Source: Paralvinella palmiformis
Taxonomy: Eukaryota; Annelida; Polychaeta; Terebellida; Alvinellidae
Reading direction: 5' to 3'
Length of the DNA: 64,000 bases
NCBI GenBank assembly: GCA_025642065.1
Contig: JAODUP010001306.1
Location: 1-64,000, forward strand
Shown: in pieces, positions 1-11,140 of the stretch
Layout of the letters: each line of letters begins with the position of its first letter
How positions within the stretch are numbered: position 1 is the stretch's first letter
Translations under genes and position numbers: made by a program
Notes under the pieces: generated by a model
The model's input: the letters and a program-made list of their open reading frames with translations, nothing else
Told to the model about the DNA's origin: nothing
Database searches by the model: none

Positions 1-2392
1 ACCTTTTGTTTTTGATTCATACTCTGCAATCCTATCAGCATTCTTTGTATCTTATTTACATTCAACCTTTTCTTTTTGAATATTCCAAAATATATTTGAC
101 CGTTTGTAAAATACATTCAATTTTCCAGACAGCTCCACTGTCTGCAAACAGCAAACAAGTCCAAGAAAATGCTAAAATGGTCAACAACGTCATGGCCAGT
201 AAACAATGCCCTTTCTCCCACAAGATTGAGTGAATGGTACATGGTAAATAGTGTGCATCCCTGTTAATATATGTAAAAAGTATTTGAAGCCATTTCTCTG
301 AGCATTTCATGGTAGGGGCAACATTGTAGGACTGACTCCGTATATCTTCAAGTAAAGGTTTAAGTGCACCCAATAAATATATTTCGTTGATAAATGGTTT
401 TCTATTGGCAAAACGTTTAACACACAGGAATTTCCATTATAGCAGTATCGAACCACAATTACCATATGGTCAACATAATAGTATGTCACCTCGGGCGTAA
501 AGTCAACAAAACAGATTATCTTTGGGTGTCTAAATTGTTGATTTGATTTGCAGTTTCACCTTGCACATCTTTTTCTATGATTTCTATCATGGTTTTGGTT
601 CGGTGAGTAAAATTTACTTATATGTTTACGTTTATCGGGATGATCATGTTAATAGTTGAATTATGCAATAAATTAAATGGTCGCCATGACCTTTCCATTA
701 TTTGATGAGCCGCACTTTTACTCATGATCTCTTAATGCCAAGCCTCTTTCACTTAAAACTTTATAACAGCTACAACTCCTGAGTACTTTAAAGAGTAGTA
801 CTCTATAGTGTTTGTCCTTATCTGTTCATCAAGTTGCTTATTCGTGGTATTTTCATTTGACTTTTTTACTATCCAACAGAACATTGTTTTGTTATGTTAC
901 TTGCTGCCTATATGATTATCCATACTTTTCAGTACATCCATCCAGTCAGAAAACCCTCCTGCTCTAAGTGACACTTTAGAAATGTTATCCCAGTTTGACC
1001 ATTCTTTAATCTTTTTTTCTTCAAAGTTTTAGTTTGCTCTTTGAAAACCCTGCTGTATTTGGTATAAACATTATTTGTTATTTGTTTTTGAAAAATAACT
1101 GAGGTCTTGCATTAATTGAATGAACTGTTGTAAAGGCATTACTCTCCACATCGCGCACGTGATTATTTATGCTGAACTGTCTACAAAGAAGTCTATCACT
1201 AGACATATAGCAAATAAGAAATACGTTCAGGTATGCCACTTCCAAAAATTCAAATGAATAAGCAAAACTCATGCTAGAAAACAGAAATGTCTGAGTAAAT
1301 ATTGGAACTGGACCACTAGTTGCTAACTATGGACCAAACTTATAATAACACCTTGTACTATACATATATAACACTAAGACGAAGAAAAAGATAATTTGGA
1401 AGAAAGCAAACCACACCACCCAACATAATTGTATTGGTTCATTCTCTGCTTGAGGGGGAGAAGGTCATCGACGAGGGCTTTGTCAGATAAAGATGTGAAA
1501 TTATGATTTTTAGGTGTTAAACTGCACTAGCTAGATGATTGCAGTCTTATTTGAGAATTATATAATTATATAATAATAAATTGACTTTTGTATACGGCAT
1601 TTCCAGAATTGTTCAAAAATGCTTATTCAGATGTCTTTATGGTTCCAATTATCTTTAGCCTAAGGGCTGAGTTGAAGAACTATTAAGCCGTGAAGCAACA
1701 AAGGACTCGAGAATCCAACTTTCAAAATGTGTGTCATGAATAGATTCTGGCGAACTCAACGAGACTATACAGCTGGGGTTCAAATTTGTTTTGAGATTTG
1801 ACCAAATACGGGTGGCATTTTAGGCCATATAAAATGGGTATTTAATAGAGCATATAGTAAGCCCATTACCCAAAGCCATTTACTTATTGTTCTATCACTA
1901 AAATAACCTTATTTAAATAACACACACATCGAATTTGTTGAAAATTTCACTCAGTAAGGAAACGTTTATGCTTCGTTAGCTTAATAGTAGATCCAACACT
2001 GAATATACAACACTGAATATACACAAACAATTCAGTATACTATAAATAAAACTTATATGCAATGGTCGTTTTTGAAAATAAAACATTTGTTTTGAAACAT
2101 ATGTTTTCAAGATTGATTTCACCGATAAACAATGCATACAGTTTAAATCTTTTAATGGGGATATTTGTGTACATTTCGTTTTAAACGAATGTCGAAACTG
2201 AAAATGTTTATGCATAAAACAGTACACAGAAAGATGTATTATTTAGTGTTGAAAAACACATGACAGTTAGAATATTTTAGACTTGTCCATTCTGTACACC
2301 TAATACCTATGTGAACCAACGCACTTTTCTTCTTAGCATTAAGACAAAATCTACCATAAGAAATATTGTATATTGGCTCTTGAATATATTGG
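1..2392. other. Anonymous AT-rich intergenic sequence
   Basis: No coding region with recognisable motifs is visible on either strand; the open frames present are short and uneven in composition. A 14-base duplication (CAACACTGAATATA, twice) lies near 1993-2020. Nothing else is supported. Confidence 0.6.
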
Positions 2393-2411
2393 GTACTACT
2401 ACTACTACTAC

Positions 2412-2461
<50 letters not shown>
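2393..2461. repeat. (TAC)n(TAA)n triplet microsatellite
   Basis: A short run of TAC triplets passes into about 19 TAA/AAT triplets. In this window such triplet runs often sit at LINE or SINE 3' ends, but no element is recognised next to this one. Confidence 0.9.
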
Positions 2462-3224
2462 TGTAAGTACTAATTATCCTAGCTGACAGATGTTATTCAA
2501 AAGATTGTTGTAGAATGATGCCCCCAAACATAATTAAAACCGCGATGCGATATTTGAATGATTATTATTATTAATTACCGGAAAACAAGTTTAATAATAG
2601 TTTAAACTTTTCTGGGAGATATCTAACATATAATATTGGATAATAATTATGATGCTGTTTCCCTAGACACACAACACCGCCGGGAGTTCAGTCGAAACGC
2701 AGATACAAATAATAGTATCTGATTCGATGTTGTGAGTTTTTTGGTTTAATTTAGCTAATGGATAAGAGTTCACGGATATATTCGCTGCGCTACTGAAGTT
2801 AAATTTATTATTGTTATTAAAATCTTGAATTATATTTATTATTTCACTGACTGTCAATATAGGTTTTGAGGAATTGAATAAAGCCACGTTTCTATATCCG
2901 CGGTAACCTATATCCGAATCCGAATGCGACAAAAAATTGAAAACATGTAAACGTCACATGTCGGACTACATGTGCGATTTGCGAATACGACAAAACTGAT
3001 TGCTCCATGTTGCGATTGATGCGAATGTGAATTGAACGATTGGATCCACAATTTTACAACCTGGGTCGTACATTTCTGGATCCTGGCTTCTGATTCGAGT
3101 TTCCAGCCAGGCTTTCTCAAAGGAAACTAGGTCAAAGGGTGAGGGGGGTGTCCGAAACACATGGATAAGGTAATGTCGCATACGCATTCGCATATCGAAT
3201 ATGCATACTGTGTATATGGAATCT

Positions 3225-3725
3225 CGGCTTAATGAAAGATACATCCGTGTGTAATGTTCGAATATTCCAGATTTTGAGTGATCAAATGTTTCTGTAAGGA
3301 ATACCATGTTCCAAATTATCTGTGAAATATTTATTTGTGTCTTATCGGATGATGATGATAATTGATGTCTTACGGCCAATGTTGTGCACATAGCAGGTTG
3401 AATAAGCCGAGCGACACCCATAGTTAATGAAGCGAATTCAAAGATGAAACACTCTTCAGATATGCCCACACCGATATTCGAACACAGGCGGTAGTGAACT
3501 ATGATGCAACACGTTACCGTTGTGTGCATAACAAGAAACTCAAAGGGCCAATAACTGATCTCTCTTGTACAACAGATAACTGGAATAGAAATCTAGACAC
3601 CGTAAAATTACCAAGCATTTTCTGGGAGTGTTGTTCAAAATTGGACTGAAACCGTTGAAATACTTTGACTGATAAATGAAACAAATCTTTCCACCGGTAG
3701 AAAAAGGTGCAAGTATATTTCGACT
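3225..3725 (-). mobile_element. LINE fragment (CR1/L2-type), interrupted by a SINE
   Basis: The reverse complements of 3523-3725 and 3230-3347 both match one continuous stretch on the plus strand at about 32.68-33.0 kb. The first part reads in frame with the piece FEQHSQKMLGNFTVSRF, followed by the RT-like GPLSF. It corresponds to the RT region FLEQSSERLSVRG...GPLIFAIYTRP in the copy at 8.3-8.5 kb. The two halves are separated by a minus-strand tRNA-SINE at 3348-3515. Membership in one repeat family is seen directly; the CR1/L2 label is inferred from the RT motifs of the longer copy. It is decayed and non-functional. Confidence 0.6.
3348..3515 (-). mobile_element. tRNA-derived SINE, family A, 5'-truncated
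   Basis: Read on the minus strand it contains a B-box-like GTGTTCGAATATC, a middle part with CATCTTTGAATTCGCTTCATTA, the segment CTCGGCTTATTCAACC, and a tail GGCCGTAAGACATCAATTATC ending in ATC repeats. The same order occurs in the plus-strand copies at 4188, 13279 and 17885. The A-box end is missing. It is nested inside a LINE fragment. Confidence 0.8.
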
Positions 3726-3747
3726 TTAACTTCGCCTCATTTACTTA

Positions 3748-4046
3748 ATAATAATATGTAACATTTATATAGCGCCCTATTCAGGTAGATTGCTTCTCTA
3801 TAGCGCTTTACTGTATTATTATCCCTTGCTCAACCTGTTCCAATTTAACACATATCTCAACTCCCAATGCATGATGCCATCATAGGCACAAAGCGTTACC
3901 CAAAAACATATCCATCACATCCTGTCAGGTTCTCATTTCTGTGGATGAGTGAACCAGTCGCCACATGACACCATTGTAGCTCTCGGAGCCTCGAACCCGC
4001 GACCCCTCGACTTCGAGTCCTACGCTCTAACTAACTGCTGTATCAC
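3748..4046 (-). mobile_element. tRNA-derived SINE, family B, with LINE-like tail
   Basis: On the minus strand a tRNA-like head lies at about 3980-4046: an A-box-like AGCAGTTAGTTAGAGCG, then a B box within GGGTTCGAGGCTCC. The 3' end is GGGCGCTATATAAATGTTAC followed by ATTATTATTA. A GCGCTATATAAAT-type tail with a triplet repeat is the usual 3' end of CR1/L2-like LINEs and of the SINEs they mobilise. The head differs from family A, so this is a separate SINE lineage. Dependence on an L2-like LINE is inferred. Confidence 0.65.
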
Positions 4047-4057
4047 GTCTAGTCTTT

Positions 4058-4118
4058 AGATGTCGTTCAGCCCATTTAGCCTAACTTGTGTACAAACGTA
4101 GCCGAAAAACATCAATCC
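4058..4118 (+). mobile_element. SINE family A, 3'-end fragment
   Basis: The stretch has CAGCCCATTTAGCCTAAC, then GTACAAACGTAGCCGAAAAACATCAATCC, matching the 3' third of the family A copies downstream. No head is present. Confidence 0.6.
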
Positions 4119-4187
4119 ACTCGTACAAACGTAAATTATGATCAACTGTTTTAAATATAGCAGACACACCTATAATTGTCATTCATT

Positions 4188-4372
4188 GGGGCGCCTCCGT
4201 GGTCTAATCGGGAGGGCGTTTGTCACATATCACTACCACTTGAGTTCGAGTCTCGGTGTGGACATATTTGAAGGGTGTTTCATCTTTGACTTCGCTTCAT
4301 TACCCTTGAAGTTTGCTCGGCCCTTTTAGCCCGCCATGCGTACAAAAGTGGCCGTAAAACAATAATAATCAT
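4188..4372 (+). mobile_element. tRNA-derived SINE, family A
   Basis: It begins GGGGCGCCTCCGTGGTCTA, which includes the A-box region, and has a B-box-like GAGTTCGAGTCTC about 60 bases in. It then carries the family-specific body (TTTGACTTCGCTTCATTACC, GCTCGGCCC) and ends GGCCGTAAAACAATAATAATCAT. The copy at 13279 starts at the same base and shares the same order. A short open frame runs through it but is not a gene. Confidence 0.85.
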
Positions 4373-4639
4373 TATAAGTATCATTGGATTGATCAGTTGA
4401 CGTCATAATATAATTACATACGAAAGGAACTTATTTCATGTTGCGGTCACTTTCATATACAGATAGTCGTGCTTCATTAGTGAATACATATTAATCTAGG
4501 CGGCCAGCAATTGTCCATTCTATTATTTCATAAGATAAGGCTAAAATTTGAATCAGGCCTGCAATTGTTTACAGCTTTACGTTCTGCATTGGAGTTTATA
4601 TTTAATGGTTTTGTAATGACAGCTTCAATGAATATCATG

Positions 4640-4654
4640 GAAAGCCATCACGTA

Positions 4655-4689
<35 letters not shown>

Positions 4690-5420
4690 ATACTAATAAT
4701 AATAATAACCAATTTATATAGCAGCAATATCCTCTAAAAGAATTGAGCTCAGAGGCGCACCTAGTACCGGAGTTGGACAATCTCATAATCAAGGTACAAT
4801 GCAAATTGCATCAATCAATTATCAAATGTAGTGGAAACTTAGGCTAATATCTTTGGACAAGAAGGGTTATTAAAACAATGGGCCATGGCTTTCTCCGAGT
4901 TGTTTCTATTTTCGAGGATAATCTGATATTTGTGTAGTACTTTATTCACAAGACTGAGAACAGTCCTTCGATCACCATTTAATGCTTACGTATTATCATT
5001 ATTGGAGATGACCGACTTGACTAAAACAGGTGTATCTCTAACCTTCAACGTTTTATAATGAACATTCAAATAAGCTCAGATCAATATGGATGTAAAGCTC
5101 TTTACAACATATCTCACGTCTTAGCCATACACGTTCATCATGTTTCAATGTTCCCCGGTGTACCATCAACACAATCCGTCACTTCATCAATGCCATCCCT
5201 TGAATCTAATACAAGGGAATATACTCACTTCACTCAATAAATATAACATTTTTGTCAATCGATCTGTATTTCCTACATAAAATAGCTTTAATGGAAACTG
5301 CCTGTTTTCTGAAGGGTACATCGGTATTTATAAGAATATTACCTTATTGTATGGAAGACAGAGAAATAACCCTTGACCACTTGTCTTGCTGGCGGTTGAT
5401 GACAAATTCTCACAGCTGAC
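4640..5420 (-). mobile_element. LINE fragments (same CR1/L2-type family)
   Basis: At 4655-4708 a (TAC)n(TAA)n run adjoins a segment that reads on the minus strand GAGGATATTGCTGCTATATAAATTGG, a typical 3' tail. The part at about 4840-5060 aligns with 8925-9135, both including TTATTAAAACAATGGGCCAT and TTTCATAATGAAC-like blocks. The part at 5040-5300 aligns in inverse orientation with 32270-32560. The RT core present in the 8 kb copy is missing here, so this is an internally deleted or composite copy. Confidence 0.55.
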
Positions 5421-5934
5421 CATCTCTGTGAGTGCATTCTTAGCCGTACTAGCTCTGACTGTGGCTGACTGGAGAATGGCATCCAATTGTTTAATAACTT
5501 TATACCTCTGTCAATCCTAACGGTTATTGATATCGCATAAGATCGATATGATCAGCGAAATGTATCTGAACGAATCCGTTTTTTCTCAGTTGCATACAAT
5601 CAGTAGTTAATGACAATACAAATATCCATTCGCTACTTTAACTACAATGTAGTGCTCCCGTAATGTTGTTGCTTGCATATTGTGTGTGTCGGAGATCTAC
5701 AGATAGCTGAACTGTACCATGTCTAAAGGATGTTTCATCTGGTCAGTACATTTACGTATTGAGTAACTACACAGCCATTCACTCGTGTCACATCATATAA
5801 TGTTAAAATCAAGCGTCCTTATTACCCAGTAAGATGAATGTAAGTAGTAAACGTTATAGTAGATGTAGTATAAGTACTAAAAGCTGGTATATGTAGTGTT
5901 AGTAGTAGTCATAGTAGGAGTAGTAATTTTTGTT

Positions 5935-6057
5935 ATCGCCGGTTTTGTTGTCGTTGTTGTGGTCGGTATCGGTGTTGTTATCGTTATTGTCGTTGTTGTT
6001 ATCGTTGTCGTCATCGGTGTTGTTGTCGTCGCTGTTGTTGCTGTTGTTGTTGTTGTA
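5935..6057. repeat. Degenerate GTT/GTC triplet repeat
   Basis: GTTGTT, GTTGTC, ATCGTT and GCTGTT triplets alternate through the whole stretch with a strict three-base period. Confidence 0.8.
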
Positions 6058-6149
6058 TCAATAAAGCTTTAATAGTGGAATGGACAGATTTATTTTTAAA
6101 ACAAGACAAAATAATAATAACAACAACAATTTCAAAGCAATTCGGCTAC

Positions 6150-6510
6150 ATGGTATATTTACCTGCGACATTTGTCTAATGGCCAAGGTCCTTCTCTAAC
6201 AAGAACTGAATCAGCGTATGTTTGGTTCTGGATCTCATAGAATGTTTGTCTGTGACAATTGTCATCAGATAGACAAGTAGTTATCTCGACAATATAGGAT
6301 ACACACATCAGATGATAAAACACGACCAATATCTCCATAGTCGGGATTAACAAATGAGACATAATCTTCCTGGTGACGACCGTTGCCTTCTTCTATCCTA
6401 AATTATTTATTGCCCATACACATGTTTTGACAATTCATCTACTTGGTTGGTCGTTGTCAATGACTCCCATTGTTTCTAATCAAACCAACGCTAGTGACTA
6501 GAATATTGTC
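6150..6510 (+). mobile_element. Dispersed repeat, family C (SINE-like)
   Basis: The block from CCATAGTCGGGATTAACAAA through TCTATCCTAAATTATTTATTG to CAACGCTAGTGACTA recurs in inverse orientation at 17664-17870, where a tRNA-like head is attached. The part TTGTCATCAGATAGACAA and the end AATGACTCCCATTGTTTC recur on the plus strand at 17330-17430. It is a multi-copy element; calling it a SINE rests on the 17.8 kb copy. Confidence 0.6.
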
Positions 6511-6544
6511 ACGTTGGCATTGTTTTACACACACAAAGACTCAC

Positions 6545-6599
6545 ACAAACACACACACACACACACACAGACACACAGACACACACACACACACACACA

Positions 6600-6667
<68 letters not shown>
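6545..6667. repeat. Compound (CA)n(TA)n(GA)n microsatellite
   Basis: CA dinucleotides with two AGAC interruptions pass into TA repeats and then into about 18 GA repeats, with sharp transitions. Confidence 0.95.
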
Positions 6668-6672
<5 letters not shown>

Positions 6673-7790
6673 ATTCGTTAATCCGGACATCGTTTATCAA
6701 ATAAATCCACAATCTGAGACGTTATTACCTGTGGCGGATTTGATAAATGACTCTTTAATCCCGGCAAAATTATGTCCCGCTTTCTGGCTGCGACACTTCA
6801 TGTCGACTACAGAATGTGATATTTCAATGTAAAATGATGTTATTAGTAACAGTTAATTAAACCCGTCCCCACGTGATAATTGCTATATCATAACAAATTA
6901 CAATCGTCCTTGACGATACACACCGATACACGATGGTTCCATTCCCTGTTGCTATCTCATAGCCAATCATAATCATTCATGGCTAATTAAAAACACAAAT
7001 GTGCGATCCTTCCAATGAATAGTTCATGAATTGATTTTTTTTTTAAATATAATGTCTGTAATTAACACATACATTATCATCAAAAGTTGAGGCGTGTGGC
7101 AAATCATGTTCTATAAACGTTCTCTTGTGTGCAAAATAGAACTGCTGGGAATATGAATAGCATTATCTAAACACAAACAAATCCAACATGCGTGGATAAT
7201 CCTAGTGTGTGACATCAAGACCTCCAAGTACACATAAAGCACATTAATCGAAATTGACACCCCATCTAGTTCTGATCTAAAACAAAACCCCTTAGTATGA
7301 GTCAAACTGCAGATTTGCTACAGGCACAATTTATGATTGGTCCAAGAGGAGTGGAGCTGGCACAATGACCAGAATAAACTTGGCAGTCTGGCCATTATAG
7401 GTTGACTTCGTTGATATAGTTTGTTTTGGATTGATTATGACATCCAATATACTCTATAAACAGAAAATTCCCTGATACATTTGTTGTATCCTTGAGCAAC
7501 TTTCATAATTCAAAATAGCTTCCAAGTCTAACTTTCAACATTCTCATTTCAGGTGTAGATCTAGATAACACAAGTAGGGTGTGGTAGTAGAATTGCAGCT
7601 AGTACTACCACTTACAAACTATATCAAACTAATGGCAGAAGATTATGTCTTTAAGTGTGTGCAAGTGTCCGGTGAAACAGAAACATTCCCTGTCAGTCAG
7701 CCTGATGGAGCGAGACTGCGCAACATCAATGATGTCAGCATTCATTATGGTGACTTACTGCATGTTGATTTGCAGGAGCAACTGGATGCC
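6668..7790. other. Intergenic, no supported gene
   Basis: No recognised motif or repeat. A plus-strand open frame at 7581-7838 ends inside the antisense of a LINE; its product is not recognised. Confidence 0.5.
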
Positions 7791-7794
7791 AACG

Positions 7795-9470
7795 AAAACC
7801 TGCAAGTATTTGTCACTATGCGAGTTGCACTATTCTGAATTTGGTGAAGGCGATTAATGTTATAATCAGATATACCATATAACAGGGAGTTACAATAGTC
7901 TATACGAGATGGAACAAAGGCATGGACTACAGTTACAAGTGTTTTTTTTTAAAGTGCATGTTCTGAAGATGGAATACTGATGTGACATGTTCAAAAAAAC
8001 AAACATGTTAACACATTGCTCAAAGATAACCTCTACATTTTTTACTGACCCATTAGGTGTAATTGAATGCGCATTCATTTGTAATGCTGGTGTCTTTAGG
8101 GATTTAATACAATGTGGTGATATCAAATATATAATATTTGATTTATTATCATTTAATCTTAGAAGATCTTACGTCATCTATAGCCGAGTATCAGCAATAC
8201 AAATTACTATGTTCTAAATTATTCAAGCAAGAGGAGTAATTTAATTCATTTTCAAGATCCAATGATATATACAGTTGTCGTCATCATCATAAAAGTGATA
8301 CTTAACCCCATATCGCTGCGCAATGATCCCAAGAGGACGGGTATAGATTGCGAAAATCAAAGGACCAAAAACTGAAACCTGTGGTATACTAGATAACAAA
8401 AACTAAACTTCAGATAAAATACCACGAACAGACAATCTCTCGGAGGATTGTTCCAGAAAGGATCGAAACCATTCATGTACTTTGCCTGACAGACCAAACA
8501 TGTCTTTTAACATAGAGAAAAGTACATTATGGTCAACTTTATCAAATGCAGCAGACAGTTCCAAAAAAAAACAAGTATTACTGGCTTACCTTGATCAATT
8601 GGCTGTTTCAATGTTGTTACCAAATTGTAGTGATTCAGTAAGATTATGTTTGATTAAGTATTTGGTTAGATCGAAGGAAATGTCTCTTTCTATTACCTTA
8701 GATACAAATGTAAGGTTTGAAACCGGTGTGTAATTGTTTAGAATATTATAGTCTATACTGTGTTTGTTATTAATAGTTTTACAAGGACAGTTTTGATGAA
8801 TCTTTCGGAAAAACACCCAAAAATAGTGATTTATTAAGTATACTTGTAATTGGGTTTATCATAATATCCAGGCAATCTTTCACAAGCCATGTAGGCACAA
8901 GGCCAGAAAGCATTAGATTACCTTTTCAGCAACTGCCTTATAGAATAACTTATTAAAACAATGGGCCATATCTTTATCTGAGTAGATAATATTTGGAAGA
9001 ACAGTTTGACTTTATGTAATGCTTTACAGTACTTTGATTTCCATTGGAAGATATGATCTTTGTATTATAATATTCAGCAGAAGCAAGGGTATTTTAACTA
9101 GAATGTTACCGCCCTTGAACATTTCATAATGAACACGCAAATTGGTTCTGATCCACAGCCACTCACAACCACCTTTTGTGTCTTATTGCAGCCTGTATAT
9201 TCTTATTGTACCACGTAAGCATTTGTCTTCTTGGCATTTCTTTTGCCCTTAAAGGTGCATGCACATCTACAATATCTCTCAATGTACTATCAAAGAGATC
9301 CACCAGATGAACCATATCATCCGGTGTATCTAATACCAGAGAAGGGACCCGCAGATATGCAAGAAAAGTATCAAGTATTATGATAAAAAGTTGAGTTTTG
9401 TGATATCAAAAAGAGAACCAGGCATGATTTCCAATATCAGGAAAAGTGAATCAATCATTCAGTTACAGAT
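7795..9470 (-). mobile_element. Decayed CR1/L2/Rex-type LINE, best copy in window
   Basis: On the minus strand, in order and across frameshifts and stops: a linker region between endonuclease and RT (VDLFDSTLRDIVDVHAPLRA, about 9240-9300); RT entry motif NYTPVSNLTFVSKVIERDI (about 8680-8740); SAAFDKVDHNVLFSMLKDMF (about 8505-8565); GPLIFAIYTRPLG (about 8325-8365); the catalytic box as YHFYDDDDN in place of the usual FYADDTQ (about 8270-8300); SLKTPALQMNAHSITPNGSV (about 8040-8100); and the thumb motif SRIDYCNSLLYGI (about 7870-7915). These are the hallmarks of the CR1/L2/Rex1 group of non-LTR retrotransposons. The reading frame is broken repeatedly and the catalytic box has drifted, so it is a dead copy. 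Related pieces occur at 3.2, 4.7, 10.9, 18.1 and 32.3 kb. The exact clade is not certain. Confidence 0.85.
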
Positions 9471-9572
9471 ATGTCAACTACTTCAGGTCACCAAATAATT
9501 ACCATCATTAGGATCAATTCGAAGAGCACCACTACCACCTCAGCAGAAGTTGGTAGTTGATGTATCACAGTC

Positions 9573-9749
9573 ATCAACATCAGGATCATTAACAAGGGGA
9601 ACTAAGGGCCCGCTACCACCAACACCAGGGTCATTAACTGGAAATACTATAGCAACACTATCACCAACACCATGGCATTAATTGTGAAGATTATGGCACC
9701 TCCTATCACAAACATCAGGGTCATTAACTGGCGACACTGCAACACCAAC
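9573..9749. repeat. Imperfect 45-bp tandem repeat, about 4 units
   Basis: Units start at 9573, 9618, 9663 and 9708, each beginning with an ATCAACATCA or ACCAACACCA variant followed by GGRTCATTAA. Three units are exactly 45 bases; the last is cut at 42. The period is a multiple of three, and on the minus strand the translation carries the recurring motif VNDP, but stops are present, so coding is not claimed. Confidence 0.75.
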
Positions 9750-10079
9750 ACCAGAGTTTCCTACTAGAAAACATATTTATTAAAGATTATTATAACATAA
9801 ATGTAAATGATGTATCAATTAATAACAAAGCAATTAAATATTGATACTATATTGTTATAACAATATTTACATGAAAGTATGTTTGAAAATGACAGATTTG
9901 TGAAGTATTTTATAAGCTATAAGACATCACGCAACGTTAGCAGAATATGTTAAAAAGGTTAAGTTCGGATTTGGGTACAATTAGGTTGTTTTGCTTGCAT
10001 GTGTAGTCGTGGACCTTTTCCATGTTATTGGTCTAGCAACGCAATGTGACTAAGGCTAAATTCGACACCAGGTCTATTA

Positions 10080-10560
10080 TCAAAACTACCATCCTTAATC
10101 CACATTATATGTAACATGTTAGTTGTTTGAGTCCATGTTAATAGAATATTCTATGGCATTGAACACAGTTCGCAGGGGCATTTCAAGTCACTTGATATAT
10201 GGATAGACTAAACGAATTGGTATGCTAATACAAGTGCTCAGTCACAAAGGACTGTGTTAGTTGCTTTGGAGGTACACACATCTCCGTCTTCTGCCATTAT
10301 GCTTGAAAATTATCCTGAGATGTAACAGGGAGACGTTTTGAGGATACATTTCAAAGTGAGGATACAAACATGGTACTTTGATTTGTTTCAGACATACCAT
10401 CTATAGGATTTACAAGAACATATTTATCATCAATCAAATAGAGTTCTGCAGCTATTAGTGTCCTCATACACATGACTAGCGAATAACTCTCACAAATACC
10501 CATCGAAATGAAATTGTGAAGACAGTCGCCATTCTCTGCAATCTTGACAGAGATCATACA
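10080..10560 (-). pseudogene. Possible OTU-like domain remnant
   Basis: The minus-strand frame at 10351-10557 reads KIAENGDCLHNFISMGI, then MRTLIAAELYLIDDKYVL. The spacing resembles the OTU-like region of many invertebrate and transposon-associated proteins, where an NGDGNCL(Y/F)-type motif is followed by RTA(I/V)ELY. The D and C of such a motif are visible (GDC). Beyond the first stop, other frames give coding-like pieces (IPIRLVYPYI, MPLRTVFNAIEYSINMDSNN), which suggests a longer decayed frame. Upstream on the minus strand a TTTTCTAG resembles a splice acceptor. Host pseudogene, distant exon or transposon cargo cannot be told apart. Low confidence. Confidence 0.3.
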
Positions 10561-10924
10561 TACCTAGAAAACGTCCATGACTCCACTGGCAATAAGGGTA
10601 AGGCAAAGGTGGTCTTGTTGAATTCTTGATGAGCTTTTATTTCTATAGAGTAACAGAATGCTTGATTTTTTCCAGTCTACTCTGCTGAGGTAGTTAAATA
10701 GCTTGACATTTTGCAGTATTACCATGACTGATTATTCTATGTATCTCCTTTAAATAAACACAGACTTTTGAATATGTTGTCTTCAAAGAAGAAGTGTATT
10801 AAATACCGAACCTTTAGGTCCGTAGCTGACAGGATTAACACAATGGCTGAAATAAGTCAATTCTGAAGATACTGAACATGGTACTACATGAGCTGTGAAT
10901 AGATACAGAAGGTGCTGTGAGACA

Positions 10925-11140
10925 CAGCGGTTCTGTACCGTCTTGCGGTTTCATTATGAAATGTTAAAGGTCAGCAAAATGCAAGTTAAATGCACCCTTG
11001 CCTCTACCAAAAAAGAATATTAATAGGACTGTTTTCAGTGTTATGAAATAAGTACAACATAACCGTTAGACTGTCCTTCCAAAAATTATCAAGTCGGATG
11101 AAAATATGGCCCATTGTTTTAATAACGTCTTCATTCAAAA
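10925..11140 (+). mobile_element. LINE fragment (same CR1/L2-type family)
   Basis: Its reverse complement aligns with 8925-9160: it shares TTATTAAAACAATGGGCCAT, a block GATAATTTTTGGAAGGACAGT, GGCAAGGGT, and CATTTCATAATGAA in the same order and spacing. No frame is open. Confidence 0.6.

Noticed and set aside
7581..7838. 85-aa plus-strand ORF (MAEDYVFKCVQVSGETETF...)
   Set aside because: It ends within antisense LINE sequence and shows no recognised domain; an exon is possible but unsupported.
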